From assembly GCA_965601685.1 (NCBI GenBank), contig CBFCWI010000002.1, forward strand, positions 62,001 through 126,000: a stretch of 64,000 nucleotides of DNA, given 5' to 3'. Shown here piece after piece: positions 1 through 8,648 of this stretch. The notes beneath the pieces were generated by a model. It made no database searches and was not told where the DNA came from. It was given only the letters and a program-made list of their open reading frames with translations. Every line of letters begins with the position of its first letter. The first letter of the stretch is position 1. This DNA comes from JANQJD01 sp965601685. GTDB lineage: Bacteria; Pseudomonadota; Alphaproteobacteria; Rhodospirillales; Rhodospirillaceae. A program made the translations under genes and the position numbers.

Positions 1-649
1 CCGGCACTAGATGCGTCTGGAGCACTGGCAACCCACAAGAAAGCCACCTGGTGGCGATTCCGTACTCATCTTCACCCACTACTACTAATGCTGATGCACG
101 CGCCAGCCCACGCTCCACTGGCTCTCGCAATGGACCTGCTGGCAGAAGACAGCTATTGCCAAAGGCATAACCTCCATCAACTACTACCAGAGTCACGTCC
201 TGGTGTAGGGTAGGATGTTGATGACCATCATCCATAACAATAACCTGTGCTCCTATGGAAGCTGCCAGGCGTGCACCATCAGCCCTGCAGTATGCAATAA
301 TAGTTGGTGCCTGAGCCGCTAGCAGCAGCACCTCGTCGCCTACTCGCTCAGCTCCGTCCCGTTCCAATATCACTTGGAGTGGCCCGCGTGCCTTGCCGCC
401 GTAGCCACGGGCTACAAACACTGGAAAAACACCAAGGTTGTTAAAACGACGTGCGATAGCCAGCGCGACAGGAGTCTTCCCCGCACCCCCGGCCACGAGA
501 TTACCGACACAGACTACTGGCACCGGTGCCCGCCACGGTCGTTCACAGGCAAGACGCCACGCGGTTGCCGCTCCATACAGCAACCCTAACGGCTCCAGCA
601 GATGTGCAAGCCACCCATTTGCTTGCCAAAAATCAGGGGTTCTTCGCAC
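1..649 (-). CDS. lpxK: Tetraacyldisaccharide 4'-kinase LpxK (3' part outside window)
   Basis: Transfers the ATP gamma-phosphate to the 4' position of the lipid A disaccharide precursor at the inner membrane. The minus-strand frame is open from position 649 to the left edge, so the C-terminus is missing. It shows the LpxK P-loop GGAGKTP after VVCVGN near residue 45-60, then RGYGG and the DDGHQH acidic/histidine motif near residue 140. The start is probably the GTG at 649 (or 655), giving a start like RRTPDFWQANG, typical of alphaproteobacterial LpxK. The gene overlaps the end of waaA by 17 bases, so the two are translationally coupled. Identity is clear; the exact start is less so. Confidence 0.95.
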   Translation of the reverse strand, partial: MRRTPDFWQANGWLAHLLEPLGLLYGAATAWRLACERPWRAPVPVVCVGNLVAGGAGKTPVALAIARRFNNLGVFPVFVARGYGGKARGPLQVILERDGAERVGDEVLLLAAQAPTIIAYCRADGARLAASIGAQVIVMDDGHQHPTLHQDVTLVVVDGGYAFGNSCLLPAGPLREPVERGLARASALVVVGEDEYGIATRWLSCGLPVLQTHLVP

Positions 650-1970
650 GTCCACTCTCAGGCCTGATAGCTCCAAGATCAAGATACGGGGTCAGACGTT
701 CAATTAATCGCTGTATCACTCCTGCTTCTGTATTTGCGAAGGTCTTTCCAGCCACTCCCATAGTGGCACGCGTTCTTCTATCAGCGAGCAGAGTCTCTAC
801 TTCTGCACCGAGGTGAACCTCATCAGACACGGTGCGGGCAGTACCAGCGGCAACCATACGGGCTGCAATATCCGCAAAATTGTCCATATGTGGTCCGAAC
901 AGAATAGCACAGCCCAGTCTAGCTGGTTCCAGGGGATTTTGCCCTCCACTACCGAAAAGTGATTTACCCATGAAAACTACTGGTGCTACACGGAAAAATA
1001 GTCCTAACTCACCAATGGTATCTACCAGATAAACTCCAGACACAGAGGGCACAGATTCACCAACACTGCGCCTGGTTACCTGGAGGCCTGTTGCAGCCAA
1101 TTCAGCAGCAATGGCTGTACCCCTGGATGGATGGCGAGGTGCGACTATTGTCAATAGTCTTGGGTGGTATGTTATTAACTTTTGATGTATTCTACCAGCG
1201 GCAGATTCTTCACCGGCGTGGGTGGAAGCAGCTAGCCATACCGGCCGCCCAGCCAACTGCCTCTGCATACGAGCTAATGCTTCAGTATCAGCAGGTAGGG
1301 GTGGGGCAGCAAACTTAAGGTTGCCAACATAATCAGTCCGTGTGGCGCCTAAAACTGATAAGCGGTCACAATCCTGTAGAGTTTGGCCCAGACACAGATC
1401 AAATGCTGCTAACATTGGCCCGATTCCTTGCGGCCATTTTTGCCATCGACGAAATGAGTGCTCAGAGATGCGACCGTTGACTAGTACTAGGGGTACGGCG
1501 CGTCGACGGATCTCCAGGATTGCATTGGGCCAGAACTCAGATTCTGTCCACAGCACTAGAGTGGGACGCCAGTAATCCAGAAAACGCCTGAGGAATACAG
1601 CCCGGTCCATGGGCATATATTGGTGATAGGCCCGGGTAGGTAGACGTTCGGTTACTAATAGAGCGGAGGAAACACTGCCAGTTGTCATTAATACTGAGAA
1701 AAAAGATTGTCTTCTTAGTATTTTATCAATTAAAGGAAGTACAGATAAGCTTTCTCCAACGCTTGCGGCATGTAGCCACAGAAGGGGACCAGGCGGTCTC
1801 AACTGTCCCGGCTGCCCCAGGCGTTCGCCGAGCCGGGTTAACTCTTCCTTGCCGTGCCACAGGCGCCAGGCGAGGTAGCCATAGATTATGACTCCGCAGG
1901 AAGTCGTTAGTACCCGGTACATAGTAAGCAGTAGCGAACTTTCCGCTGACATCGGATCATCTTTGCTCAA
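633..1970 (-). CDS. waaA: 3-deoxy-D-manno-octulosonic acid (Kdo) transferase WaaA
   Basis: Adds Kdo from CMP-Kdo to lipid A precursor; membrane-anchored GT30 glycosyltransferase. 445 residues. An N-terminal membrane segment (about residues 14-37) precedes the family motif WLHAASVGE with the catalytic Glu near residue 73. ESEFWPN follows near 140, and the GGQNPLEPA nucleotide-sugar motif lies near 345-355. The start is a TTG at 1970: a strong GGAGG lies five bases before it, whereas the first in-frame ATG (1952) has no ribosome site at the right distance. It reads straight into lpxK (17-base overlap), the usual alphaproteobacterial order. Upstream lies a 970-base gap. Confidence 0.93.
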   Translation of the reverse strand: MSKDDPMSAESSLLLTMYRVLTTSCGVIIYGYLAWRLWHGKEELTRLGERLGQPGQLRPPGPLLWLHAASVGESLSVLPLIDKILRRQSFFSVLMTTGSVSSALLVTERLPTRAYHQYMPMDRAVFLRRFLDYWRPTLVLWTESEFWPNAILEIRRRAVPLVLVNGRISEHSFRRWQKWPQGIGPMLAAFDLCLGQTLQDCDRLSVLGATRTDYVGNLKFAAPPLPADTEALARMQRQLAGRPVWLAASTHAGEESAAGRIHQKLITYHPRLLTIVAPRHPSRGTAIAAELAATGLQVTRRSVGESVPSVSGVYLVDTIGELGLFFRVAPVVFMGKSLFGSGGQNPLEPARLGCAILFGPHMDNFADIAARMVAAGTARTVSDEVHLGAEVETLLADRRTRATMGVAGKTFANTEAGVIQRLIERLTPYLDLGAIRPESGRAKNP

Positions 1971-2941
1971 CGTATCCTCCGCCGGGTAGACTTGCGCTGG
2001 ACTCTATAGCCTTGCAGCCCCGTTTAGTAGGCCTCTCTCATAAAAGAGAGTCCTGAGAGAGTCCTTGACTTGTACCTCCAGTCCAGCCAGGCGACCCCAC
2101 TTGCCACCGTTTTGGTGTGTTAGTGAGCAGGTCGCTTCCCTTCAAAGCTGGCACAGCTGCTCCTAGAGTGCCCTTGTATGGACTACTGCTACGTTCCTAT
2201 TGTTAGTACAATTATTGATAATATAGCTTGATACAAATATCAACTACAACAATAATCCCACATGGCAGAAAAGCTCCTACAACAGAATCTGACCGCCATC
2301 AAGGAAGTCCAATCAGGATCCGGGGGACTCGCTGCCACTTCCTACCTTTTCCTACCTTTCTGTTCTCCTACAGGCAGAATACGCTTGCGGCAGGCTAAAA
2401 GCCTTTTGTTAACGACACAATCCTTGCAACTCCGGTTTCTGCTGTGTGCGTTCACCCCCTCTGATCAGGATCTCCTCCTCTGACGTCAACTCAACCATCT
2501 TGCAGTCTCCACTAGTGGCCCTGCCTGTAACGCCAGGCTGCACTCCATGCGTTTTATGGTCATATATAAAAGAGAAGAATGCATAAAAAAGATTGAATCC
2601 AGACTGGAAGCGGGATGATGTGTCGTCTTCTCTGATAAGTATTGGCAGTATATATAAATGTATCTTTTCTAGAGTAGTAAATGTCAGTAGGATCCTGACA
2701 TACCAATTGTTGCTCCTCTTACATACCAGCTGAAGTCTGTCTCAGAGTAGACTGACTGAATGCTCCTTCTAACTTTTCATTATCGCCTACGAGCTGCATT
2801 GTCATGGCCTCATCGTTCAAGTTGTGCGGGTGGAAGGGTGGAAGTGCCAGAGATGCAGAGCTCCACTCGCTCAGAACCACTTGAGATGGCACTGTTATGT
2901 GATCGCGCACAATCTGCAGGGTAAACCCAAATGAATAGATG
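1971..2941. other. Gene-poor gap upstream of waaA
   Basis: No ORF here resembles a known protein; the longest minus frame (2719-2910, 63 codons) has low-complexity unlike composition and no ribosome site of note. Visible structure: a CTCTCT/AGAGAG hairpin at 2033-2050, an inverted repeat TTGATA-4-TATCAA at 2228-2243, and a perfect 10-base tandem duplication at 2340-2359. In related genomes an acyltransferase gene often precedes waaA; I looked for it on the minus strand and could not recognise it. Confidence 0.5.
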
Positions 2942-3613
2942 TTACACGTAAAAGTTGGTAAGTCTCTTATACCCTAACCAACGCCAAGCTGCATGCCTTG
3001 GTCTTTGTCTCAAGATCGGGATCACCGTTGGGTAATCTGTCAACGCCAGCATTGCTGCATCGTGTGGCAGATTACCGTAGCCCCATACAGGACCACCGAT
3101 TCCAGCAAGCCACTCCCTGACTCGCCGTGCTTTTTCTACTCCTGTGCAGGAAGCTGTTATCATTTCGCCAGTGAGCACGTCTCCATCAACACCAATCTCT
3201 GTAGCGAGTAAGCCATCAATACAGATGCCTTTCATCTCGAGGAGGGCGGGTACGTAGACTGATAAGCTGCCAGTTGCTACTAGAATGTGCCGACCTTCAT
3301 TTCTATGCTGGATCAGTGCCTCCGTTGTTCTGCTGATCCAGTGGAGACGCGAGAAGACATGCTCAGTAGCCGTCCTAACCTGTGCCATAGTCTTCCCAAC
3401 AAGGGCCCTGCGGAGCACTTCAGAGCGGAAGACGTCAAGCCGGCGATGGCCAGACGAAGCCGCTATGGTCGTCTTTGCACCAGCGATGCAGCAAGCAGAC
3501 GTGAAGGCCAGCCCGCCTGTGATGGTGCGTAAGAACATTGCCATGCTCTCCTGGCCGATAAGCGTCTTATCAAAATCAAAAATTGCCGCGCCAGTGGTGC
3601 CAGTAGTATCCAT
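2942..3613 (-). CDS. HAD-superfamily phosphatase (HAD-IB, SerB/CicA-like)
   Basis: 223 residues. HAD motif I is DFDKT at residues 13-17 (nucleophile Asp13). Motif II is the TGS near residue 125. A lysine lies in VEKARR near 165. Motif III appears as GNLPHD, where the more usual form is GDSxxD; the GN variant is common in the CicA/phosphatidylglycerophosphatase-like branch. Start chosen at the ATG at 3613 because GGAGAAAGGA precedes it. The frame stays open further upstream but would overlap terC. It follows terC by 44 bases on the same strand and may be the last gene of the Ter operon. The substrate cannot be read from sequence; a phosphoserine- or phospholipid-type monoester is plausible. 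Confidence 0.75.
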   Translation of the reverse strand: MDTTGTTGAAIFDFDKTLIGQESMAMFLRTITGGLAFTSACCIAGAKTTIAASSGHRRLDVFRSEVLRRALVGKTMAQVRTATEHVFSRLHWISRTTEALIQHRNEGRHILVATGSLSVYVPALLEMKGICIDGLLATEIGVDGDVLTGEMITASCTGVEKARRVREWLAGIGGPVWGYGNLPHDAAMLALTDYPTVIPILRQRPRHAAWRWLGYKRLTNFYV

Positions 3614-3657
3614 ACATTCCTTTCTCCTACTGCTCGTTGGTACTGCAGCTGTATAGA

Positions 3658-4710
3658 CTATGGTGGGCTCTCTGGGCCTACTTTTGTAGTTTCTGCTGTT
3701 GCCTTGTTCGACCATACAAGCGAGGCAACCACACCCGCTGTGAGAGTACCGAGAATGATCAACAAGCTCGTGTTTGGACTGATATGGAGAAAGTCCCAGC
3801 CGAAGACGTGTTCACCGGACTGTAAAGCTAGCTTGAACGCGATAAAAAAAAGCAGGACAATCACTGCCGGCTCTAGGTACACAAGATACCTGGTAAGGGC
3901 TGCAAGTACGAAATAGAGCGAACGGAGCCCAAGGACAGCAAAAATCATTGCAGCGTAAACTAGCAATGGCTCTTGTGTCACCGCTATAACAGCAGGGACC
4001 GAGTCAAACGCGAACATGATATCAGAGGTCTCGATGGCTATGAGACACAAAAAGGCAGGGGTAGCGAATACTATGGTGTGCCTGCCGCGCGCTAGCTTGA
4101 TGGTAGGATCTGATTGAGCAAGGCCTTGTACAAGAGCACGGGTAACGAAAAACTGCTCGGCATGCAAACGTGGGAAGATTGGCATAATCCGTTGAGTGAA
4201 TCTTACGGACCAATGGGATGAATAATCCGTTACTATTTCTGCTTCTCTCCCTAAAGTCACAAACATTTTCCATCCGGACCATGCGACAACGGCAGCGAAA
4301 CAAAACCCAACCCAAGGGGTCAGATGGAAGAGCCCTGTCCCAGCAGCTACAAAAATTGCACGGAAAAACAGCGCTCCTATGATACCCCAGTATAGGATTC
4401 TGTGTTGCAAGGCCCCCTTTATACTAAAAGACGTAAATATAGCCATAAAAACTACCAGGTTATCCACGGATAAAGATTTTTCCAACGCAACACCGGCGAG
4501 GTAGAGATCAGCCCACAGTTTATCAAACCTGACCCAAAGATAGCCGTAAAAAGCAAGGGCAAGGCCAATCCAGAACACAGACCAAAGACCGGCATCCAGA
4601 ACAGACACTTCTTTCGTGTGCCTATGGGCAAACAGATCCATGAAGACTGAGAAGCTTATAGCAGTGGCAAAAAGAAAGATTGCTTCTATTGGAAAGCCAA
4701 AGTGAGCCAT
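3658..4710 (-). CDS. terC: TerC-family integral membrane protein
   Basis: 350 residues with about nine hydrophobic segments. TerC landmarks are visible: an acidic residue in the first membrane helix (FMDLFAHRH), the ALEKSLSVDNL(V)VF motif near residue 80-90, and DIMFAFDSVPAV in the later half. These Asp-bearing helices are thought to bind metal, and TerC/Alx proteins function in manganese export and in tellurite resistance. Here it sits 23 bases after terB in a terD-terZ-terB-terC series, which favours the Ter stress complex over a stand-alone Alx role. The C-terminal tail (SNKATAETTKVG) is polar and not diagnostic. Confidence 0.93.
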   Translation of the reverse strand: MAHFGFPIEAIFLFATAISFSVFMDLFAHRHTKEVSVLDAGLWSVFWIGLALAFYGYLWVRFDKLWADLYLAGVALEKSLSVDNLVVFMAIFTSFSIKGALQHRILYWGIIGALFFRAIFVAAGTGLFHLTPWVGFCFAAVVAWSGWKMFVTLGREAEIVTDYSSHWSVRFTQRIMPIFPRLHAEQFFVTRALVQGLAQSDPTIKLARGRHTIVFATPAFLCLIAIETSDIMFAFDSVPAVIAVTQEPLLVYAAMIFAVLGLRSLYFVLAALTRYLVYLEPAVIVLLFFIAFKLALQSGEHVFGWDFLHISPNTSLLIILGTLTAGVVASLVWSNKATAETTKVGPESPP

Positions 4711-4733
4711 AGAGACATCCCTGGATTCTACGC

Positions 4734-5186
4734 TCAGAGGTTAAAGTCTGCGGCGTTTAGTCCCAGCTCAGAGCACATGCGCCGTACAATCATCCTCTCA
4801 TTTTTGTCAAAATCACCATCAGAGGCGCCGATAGCACAGCAAACCCTAACGAGGAGTTGAGCCTGTGGTTTGCCGCGGAACTTATTGATCACCTGCATGA
4901 CTTCGCCAGTGCCAATAGCCGCGTCAAATTCAAATTTTTCAACGTACTTCTGGAACAACTTGATCACATCGTTCTGGTCAAAAACTTTGAGTTGATCTGA
5001 GGTACGCAGATAACCCATCATCTTCTGTTTTTCTTCGGAGGAGACGTGACCGTCGGCATAAGCAACCATGGCACATCCTGCAATTACTGCCTCCAGCAGA
5101 TCCTTTGATTTGAATTTGGTAATTTCCGTGTTGAGTGCGTCCCGGGCCTCCGTGACGTTCTTCTTCAGCCAGTCAGTGAACGACAT
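4734..5186 (-). CDS. terB: Tellurite resistance protein TerB
   Basis: 150 residues, the standard TerB length. The fold is all-helical and binds divalent metal. Two acidic repeats typical of the family are present: YADGHVSSEEK near residues 43-53 and GASDGDFDKNE near 120-130. Start set at the ATG at 5186, preceded by AAGGGAAG; the longer frame upstream has no such signal. It lies between terZ (150 bases upstream) and terC (23 bases downstream). TerB is known to interact with TerC at the membrane, which agrees with the gene order. Confidence 0.93.
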   Translation of the reverse strand: MSFTDWLKKNVTEARDALNTEITKFKSKDLLEAVIAGCAMVAYADGHVSSEEKQKMMGYLRTSDQLKVFDQNDVIKLFQKYVEKFEFDAAIGTGEVMQVINKFRGKPQAQLLVRVCCAIGASDGDFDKNERMIVRRMCSELGLNAADFNL

Positions 5187-5336
5187 CGGTTCTTCCCTTC
5201 GTTTCTTGAAGCCAGTGCCGCAGCGCAGAGGCCCCGACAACCCGACGATATATCTTGAGATTTGCAGTCGACCGTCTTTGAGGTCATCTGTCTAGCCCTT
5301 GGCAGCCGAAATGGTGATTTTGCTCTCAGATGGATC

Positions 5337-5918
5337 TTAAAGTGCCGCCTGAATAGCTGGCATCATATCATGGAACGTTCTACCGTTTGTTCGCTCACCA
5401 ATAGCGTGAATCTTCCACTCGCCATTGTGTCTGTAAATCCTTGCCATGATGAATCCTGTATGTGGACCAGCCTCGCTGAGGTTGAAGACTGCCAGTTCCT
5501 TTCCAGAAACATCGTCTACCACCCTGCATCGTGCATTGGCCACTTTGTCAAAGGTCTGACCTCGGAAGGAGTTGACTGTGAAGACGAGAGATTTAATGGA
5601 TGCTGGAAGCTGGGAAAAATCAACCTTGATTACTTCGTCATCGCCATTGCCCGCACCAGTAAGATTATCACCCGTGTGCACAATGGCTCCATTCATGCCC
5701 TTGAGTTGGCGAAACCAGATTTCATCGACCAGTTTATTAGATTCATTGAAGACTAGGCAGGAAGCATCAAGGTCAATATCTTCATGCCTGCCTAGCAGGC
5801 TACCGAAGAGGCCGCCCTTTTTAGCGATATCCCAACCGAGACCCATAAAAATACGTGACAAGGTCTTGCTGTCCTTTGACAGGCTGACCCGTTGACCCTT
5901 TGTTAGAGAGACGGTCAT
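5337..5918 (-). CDS. terZ: TerD-superfamily protein, TerZ-like
   Basis: 193 residues, the same length as plasmid-borne TerZ. TerD domains are calcium-binding beta-sandwiches. The conserved Ca-site stretches are visible: GLGWD (26-30), DIDLDAS (47-53), GDNLTG (83-88) and GDDE (92-95). The extra GGLFGSLLG loop after GLGWD and the ending ERTNGRTFHDMMP are TerZ-like and separate it from its TerD neighbour. Start at the ATG at 5918, seven bases after GGAGG; the longer frame would run into terD. Only 13 bases separate it from terD, so the two are co-transcribed. Confidence 0.92.
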   Translation of the reverse strand: MTVSLTKGQRVSLSKDSKTLSRIFMGLGWDIAKKGGLFGSLLGRHEDIDLDASCLVFNESNKLVDEIWFRQLKGMNGAIVHTGDNLTGAGNGDDEVIKVDFSQLPASIKSLVFTVNSFRGQTFDKVANARCRVVDDVSGKELAVFNLSEAGPHTGFIMARIYRHNGEWKIHAIGERTNGRTFHDMMPAIQAAL

Positions 5919-5931
5919 GGGAAAGCCTCCA

Positions 5932-6510
5932 TTAGCCAATGTTAACGCCGAAGTTCTGTGCGAGCGGGCCGAGACCGCCTGCAAATCCCTGGCCTATGGC
6001 CTTAAATTTCCACTGGCCACTATGCCGGTAAAGCTCACCGAAGATCATTGCAGTTTCTATCGAATAATCCTCAGACAGGTCATACCTAGTGATTTCCTTG
6101 CCGTTGGCCTTGTTCACGACGCGAACGTAGGCATTGCTAACCTGGCCAAACGTCTGCTTACGTGTTTCAGCTTCGTGGATGGTAACAGAGAAGGCGACTT
6201 TCTGGACGTCAGCGGGAACTTGAGCAAGAGTGATGGAGATGATTTCGTCGTCGCCTTCACCAGCGCCAGAGGTATTATCACCTTGGTGAACGACTGCATT
6301 GTTAGCGGAAGCTTTGTTATTATAGAAGATAAAATCAGCGTCTGAACGAACTTTCCCGCTCTCATGCAGCAGAAACGCAGAAGCATCGAGGTCGAATGCA
6401 GCACCTGTGGTGACACGGGCATCCCACCCCAGGCCGACATCAATAGCGCTAAGGTCCGGCACCTCCTTGCTCAAGGAAACGTTGTCGCCCTTCGATAACG
6501 AAACAGTCAT
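5932..6510 (-). CDS. terD: Tellurium resistance protein TerD
   Basis: 192 residues, matching TerD of enterobacterial plasmids in length. Conserved calcium-site segments: GLGWDAR (26-32), FDLDASAF (39-46), GDNTSG (77-82) and GDDE (86-89), with RHSGQWKFKAIGQG near the end. Start at the ATG at 6510, preceded by GGAGGATT. First gene of the minus-strand Ter cluster, with a clear extended -10 promoter just upstream (6534-6542). TerD-type proteins are cytosolic and are implicated in a membrane-associated stress complex with TerB and TerC. What stress is relevant to this organism is not shown by the sequence. Confidence 0.94.
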   Translation of the reverse strand: MTVSLSKGDNVSLSKEVPDLSAIDVGLGWDARVTTGAAFDLDASAFLLHESGKVRSDADFIFYNNKASANNAVVHQGDNTSGAGEGDDEIISITLAQVPADVQKVAFSVTIHEAETRKQTFGQVSNAYVRVVNKANGKEITRYDLSEDYSIETAMIFGELYRHSGQWKFKAIGQGFAGGLGPLAQNFGVNIG

Positions 6511-6533
6511 GAGAAGAATCCTCCAGATCATTC

Positions 6534-6542
6534 ATTATAGCA
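6534..6542 (-). promoter_or_regulatory. Extended -10 promoter of terD
   Basis: Read on the minus strand, TGC is followed by a perfect TATAAT. This is an extended -10 element about 24 bases before the terD ATG. A weak -35 (TGGGTT) lies 17 bases further upstream. The untranslated leader would be about 17 bases and contains the GGAGGATT ribosome site. Confidence 0.6.
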
Positions 6543-6783
6543 AAGAAAAGAGCGCAAACCCATTGCTACATCCGCTTACAGCTCCTCGGAGAAGCCGAGC
6601 ATAGGAAGATGGGGGATTTTCTGTAGCCCGGTCAGCAAGTCAAGCCGTATCATTATCCAGCTCATCTCCGTGATCATCACCTTTCATAGAGAGCTTTTAT
6701 GCCAGGACCATAAACCCGCAGGGCAGTATACCCATCTTTGTATATCATCGGCTACAGTCCCAGGGCTCTGGAAAGACCCTATC

Positions 6784-8232
6784 CTATTTCTTAGCAAGCT
6801 TAAGAGGTACAAATCTTAAGCGTCCTCTATTAGAGATCAGCAACAGAACAGTCTTGCGACTGGATTTCACAGCCATATCTATCTGCCACTTGACATCAGC
6901 TAAAGTCGTGACTTCCTTCTGGTTGATCTCGACGATTACGTCACCAGGATACAAGCCTTTCTCGCTCGCATCAGAGCCAACCTCTACACTCGTGACTACC
7001 ACACCATGGAGGTCTTCTGGAATTGTGTATTGGCGGCGGGTTTCCGTAGAGAGGGGCGCGAGTGTCAGACCTAATTCAACAATTTTAATGATACCTCTAT
7101 GCCCAATTATTCCATTTTTAGAAGAATTTTCCCGAGAATCACCTTCCTTCTGCTGCTCGCCTTCAGACATCTCACCGATAACAACATGGAACACGCGTTC
7201 CTTGCCTCCACGAAAAACAGTGACTTCCACTGTTTTGCCGCTGGGTGTTTCAGCAACGAGGCGTGGCAGGCGACGGTAATCCTCTACGACATGACCGTCG
7301 AACACTAGGGCAACATCGCCAGCCTTGATGCCAGCCTGAGCGGCCGGGCTATTTTTAAGGACACTGGCTACTAGAGCGCCGCCTGGCTTTGCGAGGCCTA
7401 AACTTTCTGCAATTTCCTCTGTCACTTCCTGGATGTGGACACCGATCCTGCCGCGGCGGGTACGTCCATACTGGCGCAGGTCAGCCACCACCATGCCAGC
7501 TAGATTGGATGGTATAGCGAAACCTATACCAATGTTACCACCAGTGCGTGAATAAATAGCTGTATTAATACCGATGACCTGTCCATCTGTATTAAATAGC
7601 GGCCCTCCAGAGTTACCCAGGTTAATAGCTGCATCCGTCTGGAAGAAGTCGTCATAGGGACCATTACGCAGATCACGTGCCCTAGCAGAAATGATACCAG
7701 CTGTTACCGATCCGCCAAGACCATAGGGGTTGCCGATTGCGAGGACCCAGTCGCCAACACGCACCCTGTCCGAATCTCCAAAAGACACAAATGGCAGGCG
7801 ACGGTTAGTTTCTACTCTGAGTAAGGCTAGATCAGTCTTGCTATCTTTCCCTATAACTCTTGCATTAAGAGTTGTATCATCATGCAAGAGGACAGTAATT
7901 TCAACTGCGTCGGAAATCACATGACTATTCGTAACAATATAACCACTTGCATCTATAATGAAACCAGATCCTAGAGAGGTAACCTTACGGGATTGTTGGT
8001 CGGAACGGTGCCTGTCAAAGAATTCGCGAAAAAAATCCTCAAAGGGAGAACCAGGTGGAAATTCAGGGATGTCGAATGAACGTTCGGCAACAGCTTGGGT
8101 GGTTGAGATATTCACTACTGCCGGTGACAGATTGGCTGCCAATTCGGCAAAGCTATCTGGCACGCCACGGGCAAGTATATTGCTAGTACAGAATAAAAAA
8201 GATACAAAGAATCCCAAGGCCGTGCGAAGCAT
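6784..8232 (-). CDS. degP: Periplasmic serine protease DegP/HtrA (Do family)
   Basis: Degrades or refolds damaged envelope proteins. With the start used here it has 482 residues: an N-terminal hydrophobic signal segment (2-20), a trypsin-like domain with the triad His104 (TNSHVI), Asp134 (KTDLALL) and Ser208 (GNSGGP), then two PDZ domains (about 255-350 and 390-475). The frame stays open upstream to a GTG at 8388. That extension is polar and would bury the signal peptide, so I chose the ATG at 8232 although its ribosome site (AGGCAG) is weak. It lies downstream of hflK-hflC on the same strand, the usual alphaproteobacterial arrangement for membrane quality control. Confidence 0.9.
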   Translation of the reverse strand: MLRTALGFFVSFLFCTSNILARGVPDSFAELAANLSPAVVNISTTQAVAERSFDIPEFPPGSPFEDFFREFFDRHRSDQQSRKVTSLGSGFIIDASGYIVTNSHVISDAVEITVLLHDDTTLNARVIGKDSKTDLALLRVETNRRLPFVSFGDSDRVRVGDWVLAIGNPYGLGGSVTAGIISARARDLRNGPYDDFFQTDAAINLGNSGGPLFNTDGQVIGINTAIYSRTGGNIGIGFAIPSNLAGMVVADLRQYGRTRRGRIGVHIQEVTEEIAESLGLAKPGGALVASVLKNSPAAQAGIKAGDVALVFDGHVVEDYRRLPRLVAETPSGKTVEVTVFRGGKERVFHVVIGEMSEGEQQKEGDSRENSSKNGIIGHRGIIKIVELGLTLAPLSTETRRQYTIPEDLHGVVVTSVEVGSDASEKGLYPGDVIVEINQKEVTTLADVKWQIDMAVKSSRKTVLLLISNRGRLRFVPLKLAKK

Positions 8233-8648
8233 TACTGCCTGCACAGCAGCTGTTGCAGCATAAAACCATTGCCTTACAGATGGCCGCACACCTGCCTGAC
8301 GGTCGATTCTAAGACTACTGGGGCATGCAAAAAAAATGTCGCCTGCCGCATCGTGTCCATCTCCACCCGGTCGCATTAATCTACTCACATATTCCCAGAC
8401 ACTACCTTCAGCATGTAGGCTGAATCAGCCGTGATTTCAACGCAAACGTTCACCCACCGCTACGTGCCCTGTCTGATACGACCCATCCAGAAGACAGAAC
8501 CAGCCGCAGCCTACAAGTGGCATAGCTCTTTCATAGCTTGGATAGAGCCAAAAGAGTTGCTCAAAAGTCTCATAGAGAGCCATTAGGAAAGCATAAGAAG
8601 TGCACTAGACCAGAGACCTTCCCCTGAAGGAAGAATACAATGATTCGT
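8233..8648. other. Gap between hflC and degP
   Basis: Contains the possible GTG-initiated extension of degP (8233-8388) and otherwise no coding frame I can support. A short CCTTC/GAAGG hairpin lies just after hflC near 8615-8635 on the minus strand but has no T-run. Confidence 0.4.

Noticed and set aside
2228..2243. TTGATA-4-TATCAA as an FNR site
   Set aside because: The spacing between TTGAT and ATCAA is six bases instead of four and no fitting gene lies nearby.
8233..8388. N-terminal extension of DegP from a GTG
   Set aside because: Would place the signal peptide internally; kept only as an alternative start.
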